Position numbers and translations under genes: made by a program
Origin: Niastella soli
Lineage (GTDB): Bacteria > Bacteroidota > Bacteroidia > Chitinophagales > Chitinophagaceae
Reading direction: 5' to 3'
Assembly (NCBI RefSeq): GCF_017742245.1
Contig: NZ_JAGHKO010000017.1
Location: 124,001-188,000, forward strand
Length of the DNA stretch: 64,000 nt
In this document: positions 25,008-35,300 of the stretch, one piece after another
Position numbering within the stretch: the first letter of the stretch is position 1
Layout: the number at the start of each line of letters is the position of its first letter
The notes under the pieces: model-generated
The model's input: only the letters and a program-made list of their open reading frames with translations
What the model was told of the DNA's origin: nothing
The model's database searches: none

Positions 25008-26534
25008 ATGGTTTCCAAAGAAGCTGTATACGGTATTTCCGCTCTTCGCAGAAGATTTCAGCATTTTAATGATAATCATACTGGGCTTTGTGTATTATCA
25101 GTTGTGTTGCTAAAATATGTTAACGATTATCTTGAATGCAGACGCCGACATTATGAGCGTGTGCACAAAAATGATATGGACGTAATTAATCGTAAGATGA
25201 AACGAGAGCGTTTTGTCCTTCCTCCGGACACAGATTTTACAAGCCTGCATAAAAAAATAAATGCCTACCCTCTTAATGCAGGTACGTTGTTAAATCAGAT
25301 TACGTCATCGATTGAACTGGCCAATGAAGAAATGCTTGGAGGGCTACTTCGGTCCGTTGATTTTAATAACGCAACTCACGTTGGTACCTCTATTGCAGAT
25401 TGGCCAAAATTCCTCGTTAATTTAGTAGATGTCGTTGGAAAAATGACCTTGGCATCGGAAATTACTGATCAGGCGGTGGACGCCGAACTATTATTAGAGT
25501 ATATATGGTCTCGTTGGTTGAACCAAACTAATAGTTCAGCAGCAGAACAACATTACGCCCCTGCTAATCTTGGCCGTTTGGTAATAAAGCTACTCAACCC
25601 CAAAAGTGGATGCCGCATATATGATCCTTCTTGCAAAGCCGGTTCTTTACTTATTGAAGCTGCAGCTGCTGTAACTGATGATGAGAACAACCCATCAGGA
25701 AACTTTGCGCTTTATGGCCAGGAAGCCCAAGCAGCTGCTACATATCTGGCTAGAATACGATTATTAATCCGAGAACTGGATGGTGCACAGATATCCTTAA
25801 GCGACCCTATCCGCAATCCATTAAAGGCAGAAAACGGAGAACTAATAAAATTTGATATTGTTTTATCAAACCTCCCTTGGAATATTCAAAATTGGGGATA
25901 TGAGGAGGCAAAAAATGATGTGTTTAAAAGGTTTAAGTGGGGATTGGTTCCAGAAATGAAAGGAGACTGGGCTTATATTCAGCATATGATTAGCACAACT
26001 TCTTCAGAAGGACGAATCGGAGTAATCATTCCGACCGGTTTATTATTCAGGGAAGGTAAGGAACGACTAATTCGACAAGCTATAGTTGAAAACAATATTT
26101 TGGATGCTGTAATTATGCTTCCGGTCAATTTGTTCTTTTATACTAAGCTCGCTTGTGCAATAATTATATTGGACAAAAATAGAGGAGAAAAGAAAAATAT
26201 TCTTTTTGTTGACGCCAGCAAGGAGTTTGAAGTCGACAAACGGCAAAACAGATTAAGGGAAATAGATATCGAGCATATTTATTCTACTTACGATAATTTC
26301 AAAAATACAGGTTCAACTACTTCAACCGAGATTTCTAATAGTACTGTCGTTTCTCCTGAAGATGTATCAAATCACAATTTTAGCTTCTATGTTCCGATGT
26401 ACATTCCAACAAACACTGACAACAAAGAAAGCATTAATTGTATGGAACTTGAACTTAAGATCGTAGAGTTGAGGAAAAGTTTGGAAGAAGTCAGAATAGG
26501 CATTAAAAATAATTTCCAATTACTCGGTATTTAA
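25008..26534 (+). CDS. HsdM-like N6-adenine methyltransferase with altered motifs
   Basis: The ATG at 25008 gives 508 residues. A TTG at 24984, overlapping the HsdS stop, would give 516, and residue numbers here use that longer form. An N-terminal helical domain precedes a methylase domain. Motif I reads DPSCKAGS (214-221), where HsdM normally has DPTCGSGS. The GQE motif is intact (245-247). Catalytic motif IV reads NLPW (296-299) instead of NPPF/NPPY. The changes hit the SAM-binding glycine and the first proline of the catalytic motif, so methylation may be weak or lost. It lies 20 bp upstream of the HsdR-like gene. Confidence 0.75.
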   Translation: MVSKEAVYGISALRRRFQHFNDNHTGLCVLSVVLLKYVNDYLECRRRHYERVHKNDMDVINRKMKRERFVLPPDTDFTSLHKKINAYPLNAGTLLNQITSSIELANEEMLGGLLRSVDFNNATHVGTSIADWPKFLVNLVDVVGKMTLASEITDQAVDAELLLEYIWSRWLNQTNSSAAEQHYAPANLGRLVIKLLNPKSGCRIYDPSCKAGSLLIEAAAAVTDDENNPSGNFALYGQEAQAAATYLARIRLLIRELDGAQISLSDPIRNPLKAENGELIKFDIVLSNLPWNIQNWGYEEAKNDVFKRFKWGLVPEMKGDWAYIQHMISTTSSEGRIGVIIPTGLLFREGKERLIRQAIVENNILDAVIMLPVNLFFYTKLACAIIILDKNRGEKKNILFVDASKEFEVDKRQNRLREIDIEHIYSTYDNFKNTGSTTSTEISNSTVVSPEDVSNHNFSFYVPMYIPTNTDNKESINCMELELKIVELRKSLEEVRIGIKNNFQLLGI

Positions 26535-26554
26535 AACAGTACCAGTACTTACAA

Positions 26555-29188
26555 ATGACAGACCTGAAAGAATTAGATATACGTCAACATACATTTAACC
26601 AATTGAAAAAGATGGGCTATGTATCGTTGTCTTCGGCTGATGTAAATCAGGCCAGAAGAGGAAATAATTCGTCTCCTTTCCTGGAAAGCATATTAGAATC
26701 ACAGCTCCTTAAACTTAACGCCTTTTTAGCTTCAGACATCCTACAAACGTTTTCAAAATACAGTATTGAAGAAGCATATTTAGCACTCAAATATGTACGT
26801 CCTAATAACTATAGTAAAATTTACAATTGGCTATTGCACGGAAATTCCCAGCTTGAGTTCGTAGAATCAGGTAGCAAAAGAGTAATTATCCAATACATTG
26901 ACTGGAATAATATTGACAATAATACCTTTCATTTTGTTAGTGAGTTCGAAGCTGCTTTTGGCGAAGAAATTATACGAATAGATCTCGCCCTTTTTGTAAA
27001 CGGAATTCCGATAATTCTGATCAATTTTAAATCCCCAAGTTCAGATGGAAGCATTTTTAATAAATTAGAAAGCCTAAATAATCAACAACAAAAAAGTACC
27101 CCTCTCTCTTTTGCCCAGCTCTTGTTGTTAATAAATTCAGACCATTTAAGGTATAATACCACAAACGCTAATACCAATTATTGGCATCAGTGGCGTGCCC
27201 CTGGTAAAAATAATGCGACTGAATTAAAAGACGCATTATACGACTTATGTGCTCCTCGAAAGCTATTAACTTATATAAATCATTTTATCCTTACCAGTGA
27301 TGCGCAAAGAGTGCCAGCAACCTGGTACCAGGTAGAAGCAGTGGTAAGTGTATTAAAAAGAATTCAATTATATAACCAGGGGGATCCGAAAAGAGGAGGC
27401 TATATTGCGCATCCTACAGGTTCTGGAAAGACAAGAACCATGATGTTTCTGGCGCAATATTTACTTCAAGCCAGAAGCATTGTACGTTCACAAATATTGA
27501 TTATAACCGACAGGGTAGAATTAGAAAACCAGTTTCTGCATAATTTCCTATCTTTTGGTTTACCTATTTCCAGCGCCAATTCCCTCCAATCGCTTTTGAA
27601 TTTATTGATAAGTGAGGCGCCGATTATCATCACAAACTCCCAAAAATTCTATAACACTGATAATTTATCATCAGCTTTAACTGACCGTCAAGATTTGTTC
27701 ATATTGGTTGATGAGGTTCATAGGGGATATTCAGGCGTATTGGGTCAAACAATTAAAAGATTATTTCCAGATGCATGTTTTATCGGATTCACAAGCTTTC
27801 CAATCCAAAATAAACTACCCCCTCATATTATTTCAGGTGAATTGATCCATTTGCTTTCCCTGCAAAATGCGGTGGATAATAATATCATACTTCCTACAAT
27901 TTATGAAAATCGCTCTCATCATTTTTCGCTGAATAAGGTAGATGAATATAATCCTGATGAAATAAAGAAAACCTGGAAAAAACGGGATAGAAGCCTCTTC
28001 CTGCAATCCCAGGAAAAAACTATTCATACCATTGCGGATGATATTATCAAACATTTTTATGCTTGTAATAAGGGAACACCCTTTAAAGCCATTCTTGTAG
28101 CTCCCTCAAGGCAGGTAGCAATAGAGTACAAACGATATTTTGACAGCTTAAAAGGTACTGATCAGCAAATCAATTCACAGCTCTTAATTTCAGACACTAC
28201 CAACGCATGGGACGAGGAGGATTCGTATCATAATATTCAGCAGTTCAATAAACAAGAAGTTCTACAACAAATACAATCAACAACTAACGAACTCGAACTG
28301 GTCATTGTTTGCAATATGCTATTGTCTGAATCAAGCGGGACCCTTATTAATACGCTTTACTTAACCCAATATCTCCAGGGGACTTATTTATTACAAGCCA
28401 TCGGACGTATATCACGGCTTTATCCAGGAAAAATGTACGGCCGCGTAGTGGACTATGTTGGTGTAATGAACCAGTTGACAAAAGCTTTAGAAGCATATAA
28501 TCAGCCAAAAGAAATGATTATACCTGTGGAAAAAGAGTTACAACAATTAGAACTTCATTTTACTGATATTGAAAATATAAAAAATGTGCTTCTTGGGAAT
28601 ACGGAAAAAATAAAACGACGCATCAGATATAACAAAATGCCGAAAGTTGAATTAGAAGAGTTGTATCTAAGTAAATTATTGAAATGTGAAGAAATAATAA
28701 AGCTAAATTCTTACAACCTAGATTCATCGCCTTCTCTTGAAATCAAAGGATATAAAGAGCGATTATCACTATTATGGAACGCATTAAAAGAGATGCAGAC
28801 CGCGTCTACAGAGAGTTCTCGCTCATTAACCCAAACAGTAGACAATCTTTTAAGTGAAAAAAAGGAGACGTTGGTTTACAAGGAGAATGACCTGTTAACC
28901 TCTATCATTCTTGAGCTATTAAAACAAGCTTTCAAGAAAAAAACAAGAATCAAAGATCAGCAATTAACTCAATATTCCGAATCGATATCTACCTCCTTAA
29001 AGTCATTGGCTATTCGCGACTGGCAATCAAATGCGAAGTCACGAAGGGACATGCAGAATGAGGTGGAAGATATTTTAATAATGCTCAACAAACAACACGA
29101 TGTCAAACTTAGCTTCAACGAAATTGATGACCTGATAGAGAGTTTTATTAAATCTGCAAGCTTATTATTAGTTAATAGCAAAGATTAA
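26555..29188 (+). CDS. HsdR-like translocase with degraded nuclease motif
   Basis: The 877-residue protein has the HsdR architecture. The N-terminal nuclease domain shows Asp143 in RIDLALFVNGIP, but the ExK position reads INFK (Asn157, Lys159) where relatives have ExK. The downstream QxxxY motif is not evident either. The translocase is better kept: Walker A HPTGSGKT (286-293), DEVH (386-389) in place of DEAH, TSFP (413-416) in place of TGTP, and motif VI QAIGRISRLYPG. The C-terminus is helical. ATP-driven DNA translocation seems possible while cleavage by its own nuclease is doubtful. The SMEK gene follows after 122 bp. Confidence 0.78.
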   Translation: MTDLKELDIRQHTFNQLKKMGYVSLSSADVNQARRGNNSSPFLESILESQLLKLNAFLASDILQTFSKYSIEEAYLALKYVRPNNYSKIYNWLLHGNSQLEFVESGSKRVIIQYIDWNNIDNNTFHFVSEFEAAFGEEIIRIDLALFVNGIPIILINFKSPSSDGSIFNKLESLNNQQQKSTPLSFAQLLLLINSDHLRYNTTNANTNYWHQWRAPGKNNATELKDALYDLCAPRKLLTYINHFILTSDAQRVPATWYQVEAVVSVLKRIQLYNQGDPKRGGYIAHPTGSGKTRTMMFLAQYLLQARSIVRSQILIITDRVELENQFLHNFLSFGLPISSANSLQSLLNLLISEAPIIITNSQKFYNTDNLSSALTDRQDLFILVDEVHRGYSGVLGQTIKRLFPDACFIGFTSFPIQNKLPPHIISGELIHLLSLQNAVDNNIILPTIYENRSHHFSLNKVDEYNPDEIKKTWKKRDRSLFLQSQEKTIHTIADDIIKHFYACNKGTPFKAILVAPSRQVAIEYKRYFDSLKGTDQQINSQLLISDTTNAWDEEDSYHNIQQFNKQEVLQQIQSTTNELELVIVCNMLLSESSGTLINTLYLTQYLQGTYLLQAIGRISRLYPGKMYGRVVDYVGVMNQLTKALEAYNQPKEMIIPVEKELQQLELHFTDIENIKNVLLGNTEKIKRRIRYNKMPKVELEELYLSKLLKCEEIIKLNSYNLDSSPSLEIKGYKERLSLLWNALKEMQTASTESSRSLTQTVDNLLSEKKETLVYKENDLLTSIILELLKQAFKKKTRIKDQQLTQYSESISTSLKSLAIRDWQSNAKSRRDMQNEVEDILIMLNKQHDVKLSFNEIDDLIESFIKSASLLLVNSKD

Positions 29189-29310
29189 TTCTATACATGA
29201 AAAGAGGAGTCTCTGTAAATACCCTTTTGGTGTAAGGAAGTCGAAAGGAAATTTAAAAAGGCAATAACAAAAGAAACATTACCATTTAACAATCATCAAT
29301 AATAAACCAA

Positions 29311-30570
29311 ATGCTGACAACGGGGAAATTCTTTGAAGAGATCGTATCGATGCTGAATAATTTTAGATCAGAGGTGCAAACGTTTTCAGCACTTGGCTTA
29401 ACTGACATCAATAAGCAGTCAGAAAAATTCATCATGCGCATCTTGAATGTGGCTTACAACTATGAATTAATTAATCTCAATAAGGGAAAGATGAATTTCC
29501 CTGGTCTTGATCTGGGAGACGCAGGCGAGGGAGTTGCCTTTCAAATTACGACTACGAAAAGTTCTGAAAAGGTGGATAACACCTTATCGACCTGCATAAA
29601 GTATAAACACTATCAAACCTTCAAACAAATAAACATTTTTATCCTTACGAAAAAGCAGACATCTTATACTTTAAAGACTTTAACCGAACCAAATTTTTCC
29701 TTTTCTCCCGAAAGCAATATTCTGGATATTAATGACTTGCTAAAAAAGATTGAGCATCTTGGGCCTTCACAACTGAAAGCCTTACATGACTACATCAAAT
29801 TAGAAGTGCAGGGAGTGATTGAATCCATACGGGAGAACAAACCAACTGAAGAAAAAGTTATTTTGGATATTGACGCTTCATTGCATGAAAGTAAAATGAC
29901 GGCTTATAGTTTTTGGCGCAGCCAAGTCGTAATAAAAACAGAAACAGTATCGGTACCGACTATTTATAATAAGTTAAATGCCTTCTTACTGCACCCAACG
30001 CTCAGATTTCAATGCCTCCCGACGTTCAATGAAGCCATAAGGCAATCACAATCGAACAAACAGATACAATACCAGCAAAGATTACAAACAACGCACGCCG
30101 CCAATTATTTTTATGGCCACGCTATGCTATTGGAACCGTCGTCCATCAGTATTGAAAAAGCGGACTACACCAATGGTAACATCTTAACAAATCTTAAATT
30201 TGAAATGATCTCTTTGCTAACGACTATTTTATTTTTCAGCAAATTAGCAAAAGGAAATTTCGAAATTGAAGTAACCATTGTAATGAAGACGAATGCAGTA
30301 GTTTACTTCCTCCCAACTGATTCACTCGTTCTAACAAAGTCATTTCACAGTTACACATTGGAGAGTCCCTTTACGTTTACAAAATCAATTACAAATGTTC
30401 ATTCATCCACTCTTACAGAATTGCTTCAGGAAATCATGCATGCCTTCATCAACAATGAAACTAGATTGAGAATAGGAGACCCTTTTATAACAATTCTGCA
30501 AGATCAAACAGAATATGTCATTAACAATCTCAAAAGCGCACTTGGTATAAACGATTATTCAATACAATAG
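29311..30570 (+). CDS. SMEK-domain protein
   Basis: The 419-residue product carries a SMEK-type domain in its first ~165 residues (KFFEEIVSMLNNF, FPGLDLGDAGEGVAFQIT). This domain is regarded as restriction-endonuclease-like and occurs in defence contexts. The remaining ~250 residues are unassigned, with several hydrophobic beta segments (MISLLTTILFFSKLA). It follows the HsdR-like gene on the same strand and is the last gene before a strand switch. With the HsdR nuclease motif altered, it could act as a replacement or companion effector; that link is inferred only from adjacency. Confidence 0.6.
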   Translation: MLTTGKFFEEIVSMLNNFRSEVQTFSALGLTDINKQSEKFIMRILNVAYNYELINLNKGKMNFPGLDLGDAGEGVAFQITTTKSSEKVDNTLSTCIKYKHYQTFKQINIFILTKKQTSYTLKTLTEPNFSFSPESNILDINDLLKKIEHLGPSQLKALHDYIKLEVQGVIESIRENKPTEEKVILDIDASLHESKMTAYSFWRSQVVIKTETVSVPTIYNKLNAFLLHPTLRFQCLPTFNEAIRQSQSNKQIQYQQRLQTTHAANYFYGHAMLLEPSSISIEKADYTNGNILTNLKFEMISLLTTILFFSKLAKGNFEIEVTIVMKTNAVVYFLPTDSLVLTKSFHSYTLESPFTFTKSITNVHSSTLTELLQEIMHAFINNETRLRIGDPFITILQDQTEYVINNLKSALGINDYSIQ

Positions 30571-30770
30571 AATGCCGAAACGAATAGTGGTGCACCATAC
30601 GAAATACCGCGTATACATTTAACTCAGACATCATTACTGATTCTTAATTTGGCTAACAAAGGACTTCTACACTAGGCAGATCAAGTAACATAAAAGGTAA
30701 ATATAATTGATAAATTCAGTTAACAACACGAGCTAATCTGGTTTCTTGCCCAAAAGCGAAGCCTTAGTTA

Positions 30771-31415
30771 TTAACTGGAAGTTATTTCCTTAAGGGTTTT
30801 ATATTTAGAAGTATCTTTTTCATCCTTTCGAGTAACAATATAAATATTCTGTTTTGTTTCGGTGTCAATATTAATATAAGCATTGTTGGCTTTAATTTGT
30901 TCCTCAATATGTTTGAACTCGTTATTTGCAGCAATAAACATCCCTTCTTTGAATTTATATCTCTTAATAAATTGATTAATTTTAAATAAGTCATCTTTAA
31001 AGTTTGAGAAAGTCATATTGGGCTTCGTCTTTACCTCAATAATAAGCTCCTGATATAGAGATGTTTCTATTTGATGAAATATGAAATCAGGAATGTACTC
31101 CTTTTCAAGTTGTTCAAGATCCAGCTCAGATAATGACATTTCTTCTAATTCCTTTTTTTGAAGTTCCCCTTGAAGCATTACTTTATTCCAGTAATCGGCA
31201 TTTTCACCTTTACCAATTTTTTCATCAATCATCTTTCTAATCTTATAATACAATTCGTAGGTGAAAACTCTTTCCCAATGTCTAAATGCAGCTTTGTGCG
31301 TTTGCTCATTTGCATTTACAGAGTTAAGCCGACCTTGCCCCCACCAATCAATCCCAAAATAAGGTTGTTGTATTTTATCTAATGCGTTTATGGTAAATAA
31401 AACTGGTTCTGTCAT
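30771..31415 (-). CDS. PD-(D/E)xK nuclease-like protein
   Basis: The 214-residue soluble protein contains a PD-(D/E)xK core. Asp110 lies in YIPDFIFHQ and the E-x-K pair is Glu127-Lys129 in ELIIEVKTKP, 16 residues later, followed by the helix FKDDLFKINQFIKRY. An upstream helix (HWERVFTYELYYKIRK) resembles the acidic helix that often precedes this core. The motif appears intact, in contrast to the nearby HsdR-like protein. It may be a DNA nuclease of a defence module or a stray DUF-type nuclease. It lies between two defence operons, on the same strand as the helicase cluster. Confidence 0.6.
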   Translation of the reverse strand: MTEPVLFTINALDKIQQPYFGIDWWGQGRLNSVNANEQTHKAAFRHWERVFTYELYYKIRKMIDEKIGKGENADYWNKVMLQGELQKKELEEMSLSELDLEQLEKEYIPDFIFHQIETSLYQELIIEVKTKPNMTFSNFKDDLFKINQFIKRYKFKEGMFIAANNEFKHIEEQIKANNAYINIDTETKQNIYIVTRKDEKDTSKYKTLKEITSS

Positions 31416-31444
31416 AAATTTGGTTTGAACGTTAAAAAACCTAG

Positions 31445-32155
31445 TTACTGTTTGATTATATATCCATCCAAATCCATAAGAGTTATAAGGCCTTTACAAT
31501 TTATATTCCAAAATGATTTGCTTATTGGTGGAAAATATAAATTCCATAACTGAAACATTTCTTCATGTTTAACCGAACAATAGTATGAACCTGTTATATT
31601 CATTTGTCTTATATCGTCGGAATTAAGACTCAAAATTGCGGCTTTAATATCTCTGACCGAATGATTCTTCATATTTTTCATTGGCTTGAACTTGATTGAG
31701 TCTATCAAGGCCACATAATCGGTTGCTTTCCATTCCTGTGGACGATAAATTTTTGCCCATTCATCTTCCGATTTTGATTGAGCGATTAATGTATTGATAC
31801 AACAAAAAGAAATCAGTAGGAAAATGATTTGTTTAAAGGATAGATTGAAATAGTGCCTCCATCCAGATGCAATTGAAATAACTTTTTTAGTTCTGTCGTT
31901 TTGTCCATCATAGAAAAATAAATTTATTTTTAAAGTTGGCGCCCTCAATTTTGAAACATTTACAACCATTTCAGTTCGCGACTGAAACTCGTCAACTAGA
32001 ACAATAAGTTCTGGTCTAGTTTCTAATTTTTCAAGAAGTACGTTTTGTTGGGTAGTAGGTTTTCTAATTCGGAAATTGTCCTTGCGTTCATTTAAAGCAA
32101 TTCTCAGATCTTTCCAGTTGCGCGAAAAAAGATACTTTGTAAATTCTACATTCAT
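31445..32155 (-). CDS. hypothetical protein with internal hydrophobic segment, possibly chimeric
   Basis: The 236-residue frame has a soluble charged N-terminal part (residues 1-100), then a strong hydrophobic stretch with signal-peptide-like ending (107-126, QIIFLLISFCCINTLIAQ), then a soluble part rich in Trp and Lys. A cleavable-looking signal in the middle of a protein is unusual. It may be a type II membrane protein or a fusion of the remnant of one gene with a secreted protein that lost its start. I recognise neither half. It is 29 bp upstream of the PD-(D/E)xK gene on the same strand. Confidence 0.45.
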   Translation of the reverse strand: MNVEFTKYLFSRNWKDLRIALNERKDNFRIRKPTTQQNVLLEKLETRPELIVLVDEFQSRTEMVVNVSKLRAPTLKINLFFYDGQNDRTKKVISIASGWRHYFNLSFKQIIFLLISFCCINTLIAQSKSEDEWAKIYRPQEWKATDYVALIDSIKFKPMKNMKNHSVRDIKAAILSLNSDDIRQMNITGSYYCSVKHEEMFQLWNLYFPPISKSFWNINCKGLITLMDLDGYIIKQ

Positions 32156-32313
32156 TTATTAATTTTTTTGGGGTGATGCTTACCAGGATTTTATATTGAT
32201 GGGCCACTACAAGCATTGCCAAGATTACCAGGACTCGTATTCACTTCATTGGAATTGATCACTTTCAAGTTGGGTAAAACTCTAACATCTTTTTGTAAGA
32301 ATTGTTATACATT

Positions 32314-35300
32314 TTACATTTTAGCCTTTCTCAATGCATGAAAAATAGTAAGAGATTCACATTCCAGGCCGTACTTCTTTTTTAAGTTATCTATTTTTTT
32401 TACACTCCAAAAAGGATGTGAAATAAGCCATTTATTAATTTTATTCTCTACTACATATATATCATCTTCAACTTCTATTTTGGTACCATTCATTCTAATA
32501 CTGAATTGGTCTAACACATTGCGATAGTGAGCAGACCAATATTCAGTACCAAATCCAATTTCAGCGTTACTATTATATGATAAACGAGCCAAATCCAATC
32601 CTAACCGCCAATCAAGAATAGAATGATATTTTTGGTTATAAAAATCTCGTATACAATCATAGCAAGAACCTGTACAGTGATCTTTATGTTTACTATTCAA
32701 TAAGTCATATATCTTTCCCCCTGGTCCTTTTTGCAAAGGAGCTACTAAGGCTTCCGCGGGTATTTCAGGATATATATTGCCACTTAAATAATTACAGTAA
32801 CCTGCTCCATTCTCCAACTTTTCGACTATAAAAACCTCCGGCATCTTTTCCTTATTTATGTGAAAACCAACGTCGATTTCATTCGATTCTATATCTAAAT
32901 AATCGCAAATTGCCTTACGCAACAAATATCCCCAAGACACGTATGCCGATTTTATAGCCGCCCTATCCGGATTACTAATTAAAGCGTCTAGACATATATC
33001 ACTAGGATGAGTTTGGATACGAGCAGTTAAAACTCCAGTATTTTTTGAAGATATAAGAGAATAATTATCTTCGTTTTGCAGAATTACTCGTTCTTGTATT
33101 TTAATATCCAATGAATCCTTAGTACACCAAATTTCTGAGCCGGGAAGTTTTCCAACTTTAAAAAATTTTCCTCCATTGTCATTAACTTGATGAACCAGAC
33201 CTTGTGTAGGAATTTTATTAATTCGAATTATTAGATTTTTAATCGCAGGACGCTCAATGAGGCTTTCTTCGCAATCTAATCTTGCCTCACCGGTGGTTGG
33301 AGACCAGTCAAAACGGCCATTAAAATCTTTTGGATCAGCGTTAAAATCAACACAGAATCCTAATGGAGAACATACATTACTTATTCTTATTTCAACAGAT
33401 TCACAAACAGGGCATACTTTTATTGGTATCTCTTTTGTTGTTATATAATTACAGTTCGAACAAACTTGAATTTTGGCATCAAGGACATTGCGACCATCAA
33501 TCGGTTTAATTTTTCCTTGAAAATCTTTTTCATAAGTTAAAAACCCGATAGATTTAAATACTTGTTTATCTTTCACAGTTTCACTTCCAGGTGCAAAAGC
33601 ACTTATTGCTATATCTAGGTTTCTATCAACAATATCTACTGCTGGTAAATCCAATGGTATGGTATGGTATAAAGGTCTTACACGTGTAGGAAATCCAAAC
33701 ATAGGGAGGAGACCAGCATTTGCAAGCTTTTCACTTAATGCTTTTTGAGGATAGCTCTTTTTATTTTCACATATTATATCAATTTCATTAATAAGTTGGT
33801 TATTGATAAAATCAAATATTTTATTTCTTTGCTCAACCAGTGCACTACCCTTTGTTACAACTTCTATTATTTTAGTAATCAATATAGGATTTTTTGAAAT
33901 CCAATTGGCAACATGCTTTTTGTTGTATTTCCATTGAGCGCCAGTACCAAAATTGCCATGCACATTATCTAATTCCACATTTGAGTGCTCTATCGATACA
34001 AATGAATTATATAATACCTGCTTTACAACCATCCTTTCAGCTATTTCTTTACTTTTCATTTCCAAGTATGGATCTCTAGGAGTTGCTGAAACCATTCGCT
34101 CTGTTTGGTTGTAGTGTGTTTGATCGTGGCTATTTCCTTTTGCGACTGTCAATGCGATAGACATAAAGTTGCCTCGCCTTCCTGCCCTACCAACGCGCTG
34201 CTGATAATTAAAACGTTGAGGAGGAACATTTCCCATCATGACTGCTAATAGTGAGCCAATATCAACTCCTGCTTCCATGGTAGTAGTCACACTTAACAAA
34301 TCGATTTCATCAACAACAGGGTTTTCGTTCTCAGAAAAGTATCCTTGAAATAACCGTTGCCTTTTAGAGCTGTCGTCTTTGGAAGTTTGTCCGGTCAATT
34401 CCTCACAATGCAACCGGTATGGAGTTGTTTTAGTGGCTAGGTAAGTGTAATAATCATCCGGACTTGCAAGTTCCTGTGCTGTTATTGTTGCAAAAGAAGG
34501 TAATGGATCTAAGCAATTAGAGCAAATACCACATGAAGGATTTAAATGTATCGTCTTACAATTTGTGCAGGTCCAAACGGAATCACCAATTGACGATTTC
34601 TTAAAAAATAATCCTTTGCCTGTTAGCTCTTTTACTGTTTCGGATATAATCCCTCTAGTTCTTAATATTTTTGTTAATTTATCAATGGTTGATCTATCTC
34701 TTCTCCCTTTTTTAAAAACTTTTCCTGTAAAATCCCAAACTCTTTGAGGAAAAGAATCTGAACTAAATTTCGAATCATACCCTGCAATCTTCCAACTCTC
34801 TCCTAAAACTCTTATGACTACATCTAAATATTGACTAAATATTTCTCCCTCTGTATTTATATTTGCTGTAATGTAGCCTAGTTTTAATGCTTCAAATGAT
34901 CTATTTTTATGAGCAAATAAGGTTATTAACTGTTCAGCGTTACACTTTGCTATTATTCTTTTGTAAAAACTACTATTATATCCTCTACTATCGGGTTCAA
35001 AAGAATTCCAATCAATAATCTCCTTCCAATCTGTGCCATGATCTGAAAAATAGGCAGGATAGGGACCCGCGGGATTAACCCCTATTTTTAACAAGGACGA
35101 TGAAACCTTTTTTTCAATCATCTTGATATCTGTAAGTGATCTTGTCTCAAAGAATTCTTCTATGTCTTTAATATCCTGCTCAGTTGCGTCTTCATATATT
35201 TCATCAGAAATCTTTGCAACTATTTTTCCGTAATATTCATCCTTTTTTAATTCTATACGAACATCATTTTCTTCCTTACTCAAACTTTTTTTGTCTTTTC

